A stretch of DNA of 64,000 nt from Paracoccus liaowanqingii. GTDB taxonomy: Bacteria > Pseudomonadota > Alphaproteobacteria > Rhodobacterales > Rhodobacteraceae. The position numbers were made by a program, and so were the translations under genes. The notes under the pieces were generated by a model. It did no database searches. It had not been told where the DNA came from and saw nothing but the letters and a program-made list of their open reading frames with translations. Shown in pieces: positions 36,372 through 46,489 of the stretch; position 1 is the first letter of the stretch, and every line of letters starts with the position of its first letter. Where the stretch lies: contig NZ_CP040759.1 of NCBI RefSeq assembly GCF_004683865.2, forward strand, positions 19,455 through 83,454, in the 5' to 3' direction.

Positions 36372-37562
36372 ATGAGCGGGCTTGCAACACATCCAGTTCA
36401 GGCCACCGGCGACCACGTGATGTCGCCCGCCACAGCGCGGGGCCGCGAGCGGTCCGGGCTCAAGGTTCTGCTCCTCGTGTCGGACCTAGAAGACTACACC
36501 ATTGCTTTCACCAACGGACTTGCCCACCATGTCGATGTCATTCTGGCCGTGCCTAGGCGTCAATATACGGCTTTGGCCGACTGGATAGATCCAAGTGTTG
36601 ACCTGCGATTGCTCGACTGGCCCCGGCACCGCAGCCCGGCCAATATCGGCCTTATAGCCGCACTGTGGCGGCTTGTTCGCCGGGAACACCCGGATGTGAT
36701 CCACATTCTCAGCAACAATACGCTTTGGCTCAATCTCGTCGTCCCTTTCTGGCGCGGCATTCCCGTCGTCACGACCATCCACGACGTGACCCTGCATCCC
36801 GGCGATCGGGAAACGGCAACGCTACCTGCTTGGGCGCCGCGACTGATGGCGCGGCAGTCGGCACACATCGTCGTACACGGAGACGGGCTCAAGGCCCACG
36901 CTGTCGAGGTATTCCGCAAGGACGGGCGCGCCGTCCACGTCCTGCCTCACCCGGCGATGCCCAGATACGCGCTGCTAGCGGAGAGAGAGGGACTGCGTCG
37001 CCGGTCGGACGGTACATTCAGGGTCCTGATGTTCGGCCGCATCTTTGCCTACAAGGGGTTGGATCTCCTGATGCGCGCCGAAAACCTCTTGCGGGACATG
37101 CCGGACCTGCGGATCGTCGTGGCGGGTCGCGGCGATGACCCCATGACAATGCGGAACAGGATGGGGGATCCGACCAAGTACGACATCAGGCACCGCTTCA
37201 TCCTGGATCGAGAGGTCGCACAGCTGTTCCTGGATGCTGATATCGTGGTTTTGCCCTATTCCGAAGCCTCGCAAAGCGGTGTTTTGCATCTTGCCGGAAC
37301 CTTCAGTCGTCCAGTCGTCGCGACGGAAGTCGGTGAGGTGGGGCCTGCCGTTCGCGATCATGATCTGGGCTTGGTGGTGCCCGTCGCGGACGCGCAGGCG
37401 CTCGCGTCGGCAATCCGGCGCCTGGCAGGCGACGCCGCTCTGCGCGGCAAGTTAGGCCAACGGGCGCAGGAATGGGCCCAAGGCGACAATTCACCCCGGG
37501 CAATCGGAGCGAAATCAGCATGCCTCTATCGCTCCATCATTGACGGCGGGATGGCATCATGA
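36372..37562 (+). CDS. Glycosyltransferase family 4
   Basis: A GT-B fold glycosyltransferase of 396 residues that adds one sugar to the lipid-linked repeat unit. N-terminal domain: LKVLLLVSDLEDYTIAFTNG, HPDVIHILSNNTLWLN, VVTTIHDVTLHPGD. C-terminal nucleotide-sugar domain: FRVLMFGRIFAYKGLDLLMR, LRIVVAGRGDD, DADIVVLPYSEASQSGVLHL with the EX7E-like end ATEVGEVGPAV. The ATG at 36372 has AGGACAGG upstream. It overlaps the next gene by 4 bp (ATGA); the two glycosyltransferases and the co-polymerase form one operon. Confidence 0.9.
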   Translation: MSGLATHPVQATGDHVMSPATARGRERSGLKVLLLVSDLEDYTIAFTNGLAHHVDVILAVPRRQYTALADWIDPSVDLRLLDWPRHRSPANIGLIAALWRLVRREHPDVIHILSNNTLWLNLVVPFWRGIPVVTTIHDVTLHPGDRETATLPAWAPRLMARQSAHIVVHGDGLKAHAVEVFRKDGRAVHVLPHPAMPRYALLAEREGLRRRSDGTFRVLMFGRIFAYKGLDLLMRAENLLRDMPDLRIVVAGRGDDPMTMRNRMGDPTKYDIRHRFILDREVAQLFLDADIVVLPYSEASQSGVLHLAGTFSRPVVATEVGEVGPAVRDHDLGLVVPVADAQALASAIRRLAGDAALRGKLGQRAQEWAQGDNSPRAIGAKSACLYRSIIDGGMAS

Positions 37563-38677
37563 ACTCTGGACCGGTACTCGTGCGGCACTATGCACCCGGC
37601 GGCAAAGAGCATGGTGGCGGGATCGGCCGGTTCATCGGCTACGTCGCAGCGGCAGAGGGTTCCGCTCGGCACAGCGTTGTGGACACTCGAGGTCCGTGGC
37701 TGTCCCTAGCCAGCCCGCTGCGTCTTCTTGCAGCGATGATGGTGATGGCAGGCGACCGGCTGTCTAGCCCATTCTGCATCCACCACATCCACGTTGCGGG
37801 TCGGGGCAGCACCATCCGCAAGCTAATGCTAGCTGCTGCGGCGCGAGTATTGGGCTGCCAGCATGTCCTGCACCTGCACGATTATGACTATGCCCATGAT
37901 TATGCCAGCCGTTCAACCATTGGGCGGGTTGTCGTGAAACGCATGTTCCAAGGAGCCGATGCAGTCATCGTCTTGGGGCAGCACGACTGCCGGCTGATGA
38001 CAAAGGTGCTGGGGGTCCGTCCGGAGCGCGTGGTCGTTTTCCCCAACTGTGCCCCTGATCCCGGCCCGGCCGAGGCGCAGGTACAGGTTTGCCCGAGGAT
38101 CGTGTTCCTAGGTCGGCTGAGCGAGCGGAAAGGAGTGCCGGAACTGCTCGCGGCGCTGGCCTCGCCGGGGATGGCCGTGGCGCCGTGGAAGGCCGTCATT
38201 GCAGGGGACGGCGATGTGGCCCGCTTCCGCGACCTTGCTCGCAGCCTTGGCATCGGCCACCGGATCGAGATGCCGGGCTGGCTGGACGTGGACGAGGCCG
38301 GTGCAATTCTAAACTGGGCTGATATTCTGGTGCTGCCCTCTCATGCCGAGGGCATGGCGATGGCAGTAATTGAAGGGCTGGCCCATGGCCTTGCCGTTAT
38401 CACGACCCCCGTCGGCGCCCATGAGGAAGCAATCACGGACGGCGTGAACGGTATCTTCGTCAAGCCAGGAGACATCCAGTCGCTGAGCGATGCCTTGGCC
38501 ACGCTTGTCACGGAGCCGGACCGTCGCCAGGCTCTTTCACATGGAGGACGCGCGCTGTTCCTGTCGCGGTTCAGCATGCCTGTATACATGTGCCGCCTAG
38601 ACGCTCTTTATGCCGATATTTGCCGGAAAGCTAGCGCACGAAGCCCATACCAGGATCCGGAACATGAGCCAGATTGA
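37559..38677 (+). CDS. Glycosyltransferase family 4
   Basis: 372 residues, GT-B fold. HVLHLHDYDYAHDYASRSTI, FQGADAVIVLGQHDCRLMTK, PRIVFLGRLSERKGVPELLA, DILVLPSHAEGMAMAVIEGL (the EX7E region is EGMAMAVIE) and AVITTPVGAHEEAITDGVNG are the usual retaining-GT4 features. Coupled to the upstream gene through ATGA and overlapping the co-polymerase start by 14 bp. The sugar donor cannot be read from the sequence. Confidence 0.92.
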   Translation: MNSGPVLVRHYAPGGKEHGGGIGRFIGYVAAAEGSARHSVVDTRGPWLSLASPLRLLAAMMVMAGDRLSSPFCIHHIHVAGRGSTIRKLMLAAAARVLGCQHVLHLHDYDYAHDYASRSTIGRVVVKRMFQGADAVIVLGQHDCRLMTKVLGVRPERVVVFPNCAPDPGPAEAQVQVCPRIVFLGRLSERKGVPELLAALASPGMAVAPWKAVIAGDGDVARFRDLARSLGIGHRIEMPGWLDVDEAGAILNWADILVLPSHAEGMAMAVIEGLAHGLAVITTPVGAHEEAITDGVNGIFVKPGDIQSLSDALATLVTEPDRRQALSHGGRALFLSRFSMPVYMCRLDALYADICRKASARSPYQDPEHEPD

Positions 38678-40853
38678 GAAGATCTCACGGGTCTTGGCGA
38701 TCCCGCCGATTGCGGAAGCAAAGTATGCCCGGGATGACTGGCTAGATGTCGCGGCGCTGTTTCGTATAATCCGACGGCGGGCCTGGCTGATACTGCTGGT
38801 CGGGATCGTCGTCATCGCTGCGGGGCTGCCTCTGATCCTGATTTCCGAGCGCACTTACACGGCATCTACGAAGATCCTGATCGACGATCCTGCTTCGGCG
38901 CCCATTATTGCTGCAAGCCCCATCTCAAAGTCCGAAATTAACCTGACGACCGAGAGCGAGCGGCTACTGTCGCGGGACATCGCCCTTCAAGTGATCATCG
39001 AACTGGGTATTGACACACGCCCTGAGTTCAACCCGCAGCTTCGCCCTGTTTCGCCATTGGCGCGCGCGAGAAATGCCCTACACGCGAGGCTTGCCGCTGA
39101 CTCGCCCGAACATGAGCAGACAAACGCGACACTCGCCCGTGTTTTTCGCGAGTTCTTTGGTCGCCTGACGATCTGGCGTGCCCCCGGCTCCGACGTAATC
39201 AGCGTCGGCTTTTCTTCGCAAGACCCGGAACTGGCCGCGCAAGTGCCCAACATCCTTGTCCGCACCTACCTTGAGGAACGGCTCGGACAGTCAGCGGCGC
39301 GGATCCAGACAGCCGAGGACTGGCTCGGTGCACGGATCGACGAACAGCAGCAACGCTTGGCCGATGCGCTCCGCGCTGCCGACGTAGCCAAGGCTGATTC
39401 CAAGGTCGCCTTTCCGGACACCCTTCTTGCTGCCGAGATGCTGACCCGGCTAAGCGAGGCGCAACGTGTCAACGCAAAGAGCCGCAACGAGATTGAGATA
39501 AAATTGGCCGCTCTAGAAGAAACGGAAGGCACCGAGGAACGCGCGGCCACGCTTAACAGCCCCTTGGTCGTCCGGCTGCAGCAGGATCTTGATGGCGAAC
39601 GGGCCGGGCTGGCACAATTGCGCAGCAACGGTGGTGTTCAGCAGGACGAGACTGCTTTCCAAAGTCGGATTAGGGACTTGGAGGCCCGGCTGGAGGCTGA
39701 GCTAACGCGAGAAGAGCGCCGGTTGAACGCCAGCCTGATCGAGCTGGAGCAAAATCAGGTACAAAGCTACTCAAGCCTCGCCGAGGCTCAGGAGGCCCTA
39801 GTCGAGACCCGCCGTGCAGAGGCGCAACTAGAGCAGATGCAGCGTGCCGTCGACAACGAACGCTCGACGCTCGAAGGGCTTGAATTGCAACGGCGTGCCC
39901 TGAGGGCCCAGGCACAGCTGCCCGCAACCGAAATCGAAATCCTGTCGCCCGCAACGGTGCCGCTTGCCGCCGACGGGCGTGGCCGCGCTTTCTATCTCAT
40001 ACTGTTGACGATGATCGCAGGGCTACTTGCGTTGACCGCCGCATTCGGGGTTGAGATGATTGACAGGTCTGTCCGCAGTCGGGAGCAGTTGCGGGGCATT
40101 CCGCACCTGAGGATCGCTGGCTTCCTTCCCGCCCTGCCTTGGAAGTTCATTCGCGCTCTGCCACGCATATTGCAGTGCAAGGACGCCGAAGTATTTCGCG
40201 ACGCTGTGCGTAGTATCATCCTGGCGCTCGATCCGGCAGCCCGAGGCGGTATGCCGCCTAGCATTCTAGTTACCTCACCCCTGCCGGGAGAGGGAAAAAC
40301 AACGGTAGCCATAGCCGTTGCAACCGAGCTTGCACAGGCAGGAACGCCCGTGCTGTTGATCGACGCAGACCTGCGCCACGGCACCCTAGCCCAAAGGTTC
40401 GGCTTGGATACAGGATGTGGCCTGCGCGACGTCCTGACCAGCACGACGAGCCTTGAACAAGCCATCAAGCATGACAAATCCAGCGGGATTTCACTTTTGC
40501 CACTTGGATCTTCGGATGGCCGGTACCAAATCGAAAGAAATGCTCTCAAGTCGCTGCTGCGTCACGCCGCTTCGATCGGCTACACCGTGATCTTTGATGG
40601 ATCGCCCAGTCTTGTTACAAACGAGTCCCTTGTCTTGGCAAGCTTAGTAACAAGGACCCTAATTGTTATCCGGTGGGGACGGACCAGCGTAGGTGCGGTC
40701 GAGGCCGCTGTAGAGCGCCTGAGTTGCCACGCTGAACACGACATCGACGCTGTCATTTCGCAGGTCGACCTGAAGCGCCAAGCGCTTTACGGCTATCGTG
40801 ACGGTGGGGAGTTCGCCCGGTCATTTCGCAAGTATTATGCCCGCCGCTGCTAG
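38664..40853 (+). CDS. Wzc-type polysaccharide co-polymerase / tyrosine autokinase
   Basis: 729 residues controlling chain length and export of the polysaccharide at the inner membrane. The N-terminal Wzz domain has a first membrane segment (AWLILLVGIVVIAAGLPLIL), a long periplasmic coiled coil (about 180-430, many Glu/Arg/Gln) and a second segment (FYLILLTMIAGLLALTAAFG). The cytoplasmic BY-kinase domain carries Walker A TSPLPGEGKTTVAIAVA and Walker A' VLLIDADLRHGTLAQRFG; the C-terminus has a short Tyr group (ALYGYRDGG, RKYYARRC). The ATG at 38664 has AGGA upstream. No outer-membrane Wza partner is in the window. Confidence 0.92.
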   Translation: MSQIEKISRVLAIPPIAEAKYARDDWLDVAALFRIIRRRAWLILLVGIVVIAAGLPLILISERTYTASTKILIDDPASAPIIAASPISKSEINLTTESERLLSRDIALQVIIELGIDTRPEFNPQLRPVSPLARARNALHARLAADSPEHEQTNATLARVFREFFGRLTIWRAPGSDVISVGFSSQDPELAAQVPNILVRTYLEERLGQSAARIQTAEDWLGARIDEQQQRLADALRAADVAKADSKVAFPDTLLAAEMLTRLSEAQRVNAKSRNEIEIKLAALEETEGTEERAATLNSPLVVRLQQDLDGERAGLAQLRSNGGVQQDETAFQSRIRDLEARLEAELTREERRLNASLIELEQNQVQSYSSLAEAQEALVETRRAEAQLEQMQRAVDNERSTLEGLELQRRALRAQAQLPATEIEILSPATVPLAADGRGRAFYLILLTMIAGLLALTAAFGVEMIDRSVRSREQLRGIPHLRIAGFLPALPWKFIRALPRILQCKDAEVFRDAVRSIILALDPAARGGMPPSILVTSPLPGEGKTTVAIAVATELAQAGTPVLLIDADLRHGTLAQRFGLDTGCGLRDVLTSTTSLEQAIKHDKSSGISLLPLGSSDGRYQIERNALKSLLRHAASIGYTVIFDGSPSLVTNESLVLASLVTRTLIVIRWGRTSVGAVEAAVERLSCHAEHDIDAVISQVDLKRQALYGYRDGGEFARSFRKYYARRC

Positions 40854-40969
40854 CCGGTCTACAACAGCATTTGGCCTATGCCGAGGCATCAAGCGTGACC
40901 AATTTCTGATTGCTCAGACTTGCTTCTGGCTTCGATCAAGGAGCGCAAAATGACAGTAACTAGTCTGAC

Positions 40970-40992
40970 GTACCGCCACAGCTGTGGCGTAC
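40970..40992. terminator. Palindrome between convergent genes, probable bidirectional terminator
   Basis: A perfect 14-bp palindrome GCCACAGCTGTGGC (40975-40988) flanked by GTAC on both sides lies between the co-polymerase stop (40853) and the regulator stop (41023). A short TTATTT follows on the plus strand. Confidence 0.55.
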
Positions 40993-41022
40993 TTATTTGA
41001 GTTCAAAGATAAGTAAGAATGC

Positions 41023-41784
41023 TCAGTCCTGCACTTCAGGCTCCTTCGAGAGGATGGCATTCAGCTTGAACGCCGCTTCGGTCCGATTGTGGGCTCTCAG
41101 CTTGCGCATAATGCTACGGATGTGGACCTTCACAGTGCTTTCGCACATGTTCAGTTCATAGGCGATGACCTTATTTGCCTTTCCCCGCCGCAGAGCTTCC
41201 GCTACTGCAGTTTGTCGACTGGTCAACTCCTTGAAGACCTCGCTAATATTGCCCTTGACGCGGGCTAAGCCCCGTAATTTGACAAGGCTTTCCAGCTTGA
41301 GAAACACTCCGCCCGAGGCAGCCAAGCGCGTTGCGTCGATGATGCCGTCGATGCCAATGTTTGCGGGGATGTAGCCGGCCGCTCCGGCCTCGAGCGTTGT
41401 CAGCATATGCTCTAGTTCGTCCGAAGGGCCCAGCACGACAACCGGAGCAGAATTCGGAGCATTCAAAAGAAGGTTGAGTTCTTCGTCGACCTTGGGATGA
41501 GGAAGCAGCTTGCTGCCGACGTTCAAAAGGACGGCAATCGCACGCGCCGAGTTCGAGATACTCGCCATTTTCAAAAAGGCCTCGGCGGAACTGAAGCCAA
41601 GGACTGTTAATCTAGGATGCAAAAGTTCAATGCTTCGGACAAAACATTCCCGCTCAAGATTTCGATCATCGATTAGCGCAATGAAATCCCGCTCCGTCGC
41701 ATTTCCCTTCGCCAAGTCAACATCTTGCACATATAGTTCTTTTTGGCTGTGCATTTCAACGGTATTACCATTTAACATGCTCAT
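41023..41784 (-). CDS. LuxR/NarL-type regulator with a degenerate receiver domain
   Basis: 253 residues. The C-terminal helix-turn-helix is clear: ELTSRQTAVAEALRRGKANK, VIAYELNMCESTVKVHIRSI, MRKLRAHNRTEAA. The N-terminal part has a CheY-like fold with the acidic pair (FIALIDDRNLERE) but Asn where the phospho-Asp should be (AIAVLLNVGSKLL) and Ala where the conserved Lys should follow GYIP (GYIPANIG). It is therefore probably not phosphorylated. It sits between the two halves of the exopolysaccharide cluster and likely controls it. The AT-rich region upstream should carry its promoter. Confidence 0.88.
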   Translation of the reverse strand: MSMLNGNTVEMHSQKELYVQDVDLAKGNATERDFIALIDDRNLERECFVRSIELLHPRLTVLGFSSAEAFLKMASISNSARAIAVLLNVGSKLLPHPKVDEELNLLLNAPNSAPVVVLGPSDELEHMLTTLEAGAAGYIPANIGIDGIIDATRLAASGGVFLKLESLVKLRGLARVKGNISEVFKELTSRQTAVAEALRRGKANKVIAYELNMCESTVKVHIRSIMRKLRAHNRTEAAFKLNAILSKEPEVQD

Positions 41785-42159
41785 AATTTTCCCTCGTCAA
41801 AGATGGAATATATTGCGCAGGATAACTATCCATTCGCTTCGACTGCCCATTCAGATCAAATAAAGAGTAGCCGTTATTGTAGCTTCTGAACTACAAAAAT
41901 TTAGCATAAAATTCTAGAATTCCGAACAATAGATTAAATTCCTGTTCGATAAACCATCTCCGGTTGCTTGTGGAAGTGTCGTCTTCGCCTAAAGGCTGAT
42001 GTGCCAGTTATTTGCAGCAGCTGCTGATCAGACTGGCGATACTCCAGGCAATGATTCGACACTGCCGCCGCCGCAAAGTTTCATACTGACACAGGCAGCC
42101 GGGTCAAAGAACAAGTGCCGATGAACGACACGGCACCGAACTGCGGGATCTTGTCCGGG
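41785..42159. other. Intergenic region upstream of the LuxR-type regulator
   Basis: About 375 bp with no gene seen. The half next to the regulator is AT-rich (41800-41960), with a short palindrome around AATTCTAGAATT, and probably contains the regulator promoter. The half next to 42160 is GC-rich and shows nothing recognisable. Confidence 0.4.
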
Positions 42160-43167
42160 TCAGACTAGTTCTGCCACGCTGCCGTGGCCCATCAGCGAAT
42201 CCCGAGCCACCAACTCTGCCGCCTTAAGGCCGCCAGCCTGCAGGCGGACGATCGGCTCGTGTCCGAGTGCTGATAGCAGGATAGCCATGTGACCCGGGGC
42301 CGGCGCGGCCTGCGGGCAAAGGGTGCCAGGCCAGAAGTCGGCCGCGGCTGCACGGTCAATGTCACCCCAGAACTGGGCAAGCAATGCATCCGGCGCGGCA
42401 GCGCGAAGCATCAACAAGTCGACGCGATCCAGCATCGGACTTTTCGTCGGGTCTAGTGCGACCACAACTGCCGCCCAAGGGCGCGACGTGATCGATCGCG
42501 CGTTCTGGAAGCACTCGACCAATGCACCAGCTTGCTGCAGCCCGTCTTGGATGAATGATGCAAAGGGATTGTCGCAAAGAAGCGCAATCCTTGCACCACG
42601 GGGGTTCACCCCGCCCTGCGCGACAAGGCGCACGCACAGGGGCCCTAGAAAGGGGAACACTCCAACATCGGGATGGCGTTCGTTGACAGCGGCGATTCTA
42701 ATTCCGCGGCGGCGGCAGGCGGCAAGGTCCAGATCCCGGTGCCGGAACTCCCAAGCCTCGAACATGAGCGCGATAACTGCCGTCTTGGGCAGCTGGTCGA
42801 TTATGCTAGCGGTGATCGGCCTGAGATGCCCGGAATTGGTAAGGATGTCGCAGGTGCTCAAAAATTCGCTCGGAAGCTCGCGGCGGAAGATAATGCGGTC
42901 TGCGACACCTGCCGCTGCAGCGAGATGCCTGGTTGCCCGGATAGCATTTGCGGCCGTGCCGTGGGACCTAGTATTCCGCGCGATGGAGACGACGCGTGCG
43001 CCAGCCATCGCGGCGATTGGTGCGGTGCAGGCATAGGCGCCAGTCGCGGCCTCGGTCAGCACCGTCATTCCCTGCAGGTCCAGATCGAGCGCATCGATCC
43101 TTCGCCGCATGCTTGATAGGATATCCATGTCGGCAGACGCTTTGGTGTGCAGGGTGGCCCGGATCAT
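42160..43167 (-). CDS. Uncharacterised Rossmann-like protein of the exopolysaccharide cluster
   Basis: 335 residues from the ATG at 43167, which overlaps the aminotransferase stop as ATGA. The middle looks like one or two nucleotide-binding folds: GMTVLTEAATGAYACTAPIA, GARVVSIARNTRSHGTAANA, CDILTNSGHLRPITASIIDQ, and later GARIALLCDNPFASFIQDGL. No exact family is recognised; weak similarity to NAD(P)-dependent dehydrogenases is an impression. The end (GHEPIVRLQAGGLKAAELVA) looks conserved in type. It is the last gene of the sugar-nucleotide operon, so a role in making or checking an unusual sugar is likely. Confidence 0.6.
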   Translation of the reverse strand: MIRATLHTKASADMDILSSMRRRIDALDLDLQGMTVLTEAATGAYACTAPIAAMAGARVVSIARNTRSHGTAANAIRATRHLAAAAGVADRIIFRRELPSEFLSTCDILTNSGHLRPITASIIDQLPKTAVIALMFEAWEFRHRDLDLAACRRRGIRIAAVNERHPDVGVFPFLGPLCVRLVAQGGVNPRGARIALLCDNPFASFIQDGLQQAGALVECFQNARSITSRPWAAVVVALDPTKSPMLDRVDLLMLRAAAPDALLAQFWGDIDRAAAADFWPGTLCPQAAPAPGHMAILLSALGHEPIVRLQAGGLKAAELVARDSLMGHGSVAELV

Positions 43168-44342
43168 GCCTTGACCAGCCTCATGGCCGGGGTTTTTGAG
43201 CATGCCTTGATCGCAGCACGAAGGGCATCGACCACCTGCTGTTGCGCCTCGTCCGTCATCTGCGGAAACAGCGGCAGCAGGATGGACCGGTCTTGAGCAG
43301 CCTCAGAACGACCAAGTGCGTGGGGCCTTGGATCGGCAGTATAAGCAGCCTCGCGATGGGCGCACATGATACCGCGGCGGGTGGCAACGCCATTGTCCAG
43401 CATGTGCTGCATCACACGCTTCTGGTCCAGTCCGATGTCCAGGCTAATCGCGAAACTTTGCCAGTTGCTCTTGGTCCAGCCTGGCTCGGAGGGTGCCCGG
43501 ACGCCGCTGACCGCGGTCAGCAACACGCGGTACCGCATCGCCAGCGACCTTCGCCGGGCGACGATCTCTGGCAGTCGCTTTAGCTGCTGCCGACCGATCG
43601 CCGCCTGAATATCGGTCATTCGGTAATTGTAACCTGTTGTCAGGTACTCCTCAAAGATCACCCTCGGGCTGGCATGACGGACCCCATCCGAGATGGACAT
43701 ACCATGCTGCCGCGCAAGCCGGAAGAAGCGGTCGTGATCATCATTGTCCGTCGTCAGCATCCCTCCTTCGCCGGTGGTGAGAACTTTGCGGGGATGGAAT
43801 GAGAAGCACACGATATCGCCATGCGGCTTGCCGATCTTTCGCCACGTGTCGTCGATCCGGATCTGCGATCCGATTGCGCATGCGGCATCCTCAATGAGCG
43901 GCAAGCTGTACTGCTTGGCGATAGCCGAAACGGACTGGAGGTCGCAGGGCATCCCCATTTGATGCACGCACAGGATCGCCTGCGTCCGGGGGGTAATCGC
44001 ATCGGCGATCCGCGACGGATCAATGTTGAAGCCGCCCTCTTCAATGTCAACGAAGACAGGGATCGCGCCCACATGCCGAATCGAATTCGCACCAGCGATG
44101 AAGGAATGGCTGACAGTGACGACCTCGCTGCCCTGCCTGACGCCGACCGCCAGAAGCGCAAGGTGCAGCGCGGTCGTGCAGTTCGAGACGGCACAGGCAT
44201 GTCGTGCGCACACATCCGCAGCGAATTCGGTCTCAAACGATGCCACTTCGGATCCCTGCGACAGCCAGCCCGACAGCACCACAGCGCGAGCTGCATCGGC
44301 TTCTTCGAAGCCCAGGAAGGGCTGGGCGATGGGAATAATCAC
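43164..44342 (-). CDS. DegT/DnrJ/EryC1/StrS-family sugar aminotransferase
   Basis: 392 residues, PLP-dependent enzyme transferring an amino group to a keto-sugar nucleotide. Family marks: [67 protein letters not shown], and the PLP lysine in CFSFHPRKVLTTGEGGMLTT. It ends with typical small-domain sequence (LLPLFPQMTDEAQQQVVDAL). It is the second aminotransferase of the cluster and may form the 4-amino sugar used by the formyltransferase at 48303. ATGA overlaps join it to both neighbours. Confidence 0.93.
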   Translation of the reverse strand: MIIPIAQPFLGFEEADAARAVVLSGWLSQGSEVASFETEFAADVCARHACAVSNCTTALHLALLAVGVRQGSEVVTVSHSFIAGANSIRHVGAIPVFVDIEEGGFNIDPSRIADAITPRTQAILCVHQMGMPCDLQSVSAIAKQYSLPLIEDAACAIGSQIRIDDTWRKIGKPHGDIVCFSFHPRKVLTTGEGGMLTTDNDDHDRFFRLARQHGMSISDGVRHASPRVIFEEYLTTGYNYRMTDIQAAIGRQQLKRLPEIVARRRSLAMRYRVLLTAVSGVRAPSEPGWTKSNWQSFAISLDIGLDQKRVMQHMLDNGVATRRGIMCAHREAAYTADPRPHALGRSEAAQDRSILLPLFPQMTDEAQQQVVDALRAAIKACSKTPAMRLVKA

Positions 44343-45332
44343 GACGGCACCTCCCAGTTACGGACCAGTTCTTGGTCGAGAAGCATTTGAACCGAGCTGC
44401 CGAGGCGCTGGTACCAAGTCAGCAGATCTTCCAGCCCTTCCCTAAGGCTGACTTGGGGTACAAAGCCCAGAAGCCCCTTCGCCTTGGCTGGATCGCTGAA
44501 CAGGCGCAGGGTGTCCCCCGGGCGCTCGGGTTGGTACTCTCGCTGGAGATCCCGCCCCACAACCTCGGCCACAATGTCTGAAAGGTGGTTGATCGTGATC
44601 TCTTGCCCCGAGCCAATGTTGATTGTCTCGCCAATCACCTGGTCGGATTGGCCGCAAAGGACAATCGCTGCCGCAGTGTCGCGAACGTGGATGAAGTCGC
44701 GCGTCTGCTGGCCGTCGCCGAATATGACTACCGGTTTGCCAGCTAGGGCGCGGAGCATGAACTTGGGGATGACCTCTCCGCTGTCGCCCTCGTGGTGAGA
44801 GCAGCGCCCGAACGTGTTGAAGGGTCGTACTACCACGGTCGGAAAGCCGTAAGTCCGGTGGAAGGCTCGGGCATAGGCTTCACCTGCCAGCTTGGCGCCC
44901 CCATAGACCGTCATCGGATATGTCGGGTGACTTTCGGTCATGGGAACCGTCATGGCAGTGCCATAGACCTCTGACGAGCTGACATGGACAAAGCGCCCGA
45001 CGCCGGCGATCCGTGCCATCCGAAGCAGCTGAAGCGTGGCTGTGGCATTGACCTCGTGGTTGAGGAGCGGGGAATGGACTGAATGCCGGACCCCGAGGCA
45101 GGCCAGGTGATAGATCACCTCCACCCCGGCAATCAGCCTCTCCATCAGGTCCTGGTCGCCGATGTCGCCGATAACGAAATCTAGCTGCGGGATGGGGACA
45201 TCGGCCAGGTTTTTCGCGCCGTCCGTTGGCGAGGTTGTCCACGACGGTCACGTAATGACCTGTCGCAACAAGCTGCCTCACGACCTCGGAGCCGATGAAG
45301 CCGGCGCCGCCCGTGACAAGAATGTTCTTCAT
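44339..45332 (-). pseudogene. NAD-dependent sugar epimerase/dehydratase, single-base frameshift
   Basis: N-terminus from 45332: [33 protein letters not shown]. The frame then breaks at a run of five A (minus strand, about 45209-45214); with four A the sequence continues [40 protein letters not shown], then [14 protein letters not shown], the catalytic [10 protein letters not shown] (YxxxK) and VRPFNTFGR. About 330 residues when corrected. It is an extended SDR of the UDP-glucose 4-epimerase / 4,6-dehydratase group. Both ends overlap neighbours as ATGA, so the lesion is recent or a sequencing error. Confidence 0.88.
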
Positions 45333-46489
45333 GCCTGCAAGGCTCCTTCATGATAAGGGCGAGCGCCAAGGAGTGGCAGCGGAATTGACGTTTCTTCGGC
45401 AAGGACCAGCCGGTTTACGGTGGCAATGACGTGATCGACGTCCCGAACAGGCAGTTCCGCGAACAGCGGCAGCGACAACATGGTTCGGGCCAGCGCCTCG
45501 GACACCGGAAAATCGGCTTCTCGATATCCAAGACCGCGATAAGCGGGCTGCAGATGCACAGGAACGGGATAATGCAAGTTGGTGGCGATGCCTGCGTCCC
45601 GCAGCCTGGCCTGTAGAACATCGCGGCCGGTTGTTCGCAGTGCATAAACGTGGCAGGCATGGTCGTCACCGATCGCCTCCGGCCGCCCCAAATCAGGGGC
45701 AAGCCCTTCTTGGTATTGCTGGCAAATGCTGCGGCGCGTGGCGTTCCATCCGTCCAGGTAACGAAGCTTGACGTTCAGCACCGCACCCTGCACGGCCTCC
45801 ATCCGATAGTTGAATCCGTGCCTGACATGATTGTACTTGCCGCTCTGGCCCCAGTCCCGCAGCGACCGGATCATGTCAGCCGCATGCGGATCATTTGTGG
45901 TGACGGCACCACCCTCGCCGCAGGCACCAAGGTTCTTTCCCGGATAGAAGCTGAAACAGCCCATGTTACCCCACGCGCCGGCTCTGAGACCGTCCCGCTG
46001 CGCACCATGGGCTTGCGCCGCATCCTCGATCACGGTCAGGCCGTGGCGTCGTGCGATGGCGCCAAGCGCGTGCATGTCGGGCAGCCGGCCGTGAAGATGC
46101 ACGGGCAGGATGGCCTTCGTGCGGAGGGTCAGCGCCTCCTCCACCTTGGCAGGATCCATTGTCCAAGTGTCGGGGTCGACGTCAACGAAGACGGGCGTGG
46201 CACCGGCATAGAGGATGGCGGCGACGGTGGCCACGAAGGTCATCGGCACGGTCAGTACCTCGTCACCGGGACCGACACCCGCGGCCAGAAGTGCCAAGTG
46301 CAGTGCCGAAGTGCCCGAGCTGACCGCCACAGCGTGGCTTGTGCCGCAATAGGCGGCGAAGTCGCGCTCGAATTGCTCTACCGCCTCTCCCAGCACATAG
46401 GTGCCGGTGCGGAGGGTCCGCAGGACCGCTTCCTCGATCTCGGAGCCGATGACTCGGTATTGCGCTGAGAGGTCCAGGAAGGGAATCAT
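45329..46489 (-). CDS. DegT/DnrJ-family aminotransferase, WbpE/WlbC-like
   Basis: 386 residues. [20 protein letters not shown] is the usual start of the WbpE/WlbC group, which makes the 3-amino sugar in UDP-2,3-diacetamido-2,3-dideoxy-glucuronate synthesis. [36 protein letters not shown] and the PLP lysine in [20 protein letters not shown] are present, with the complete small domain. Its place directly after the Gfo/Idh oxidoreductase and the hexapeptide acetyltransferase repeats the known wbp/wlb gene set and supports the assignment. Confidence 0.9.
   Translation of the reverse strand: MIPFLDLSAQYRVIGSEIEEAVLRTLRTGTYVLGEAVEQFERDFAAYCGTSHAVAVSSGTSALHLALLAAGVGPGDEVLTVPMTFVATVAAILYAGATPVFVDVDPDTWTMDPAKVEEALTLRTKAILPVHLHGRLPDMHALGAIARRHGLTVIEDAAQAHGAQRDGLRAGAWGNMGCFSFYPGKNLGACGEGGAVTTNDPHAADMIRSLRDWGQSGKYNHVRHGFNYRMEAVQGAVLNVKLRYLDGWNATRRSICQQYQEGLAPDLGRPEAIGDDHACHVYALRTTGRDVLQARLRDAGIATNLHYPVPVHLQPAYRGLGYREADFPVSEALARTMLSLPLFAELPVRDVDHVIATVNRLVLAEETSIPLPLLGARPYHEGALQA

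Noticed and set aside
36073..36375. Plus-strand frame of 100 codons upstream of the glycosyltransferase
   Set aside because: No ribosome site, no domain, and it overlaps the probable promoter region.
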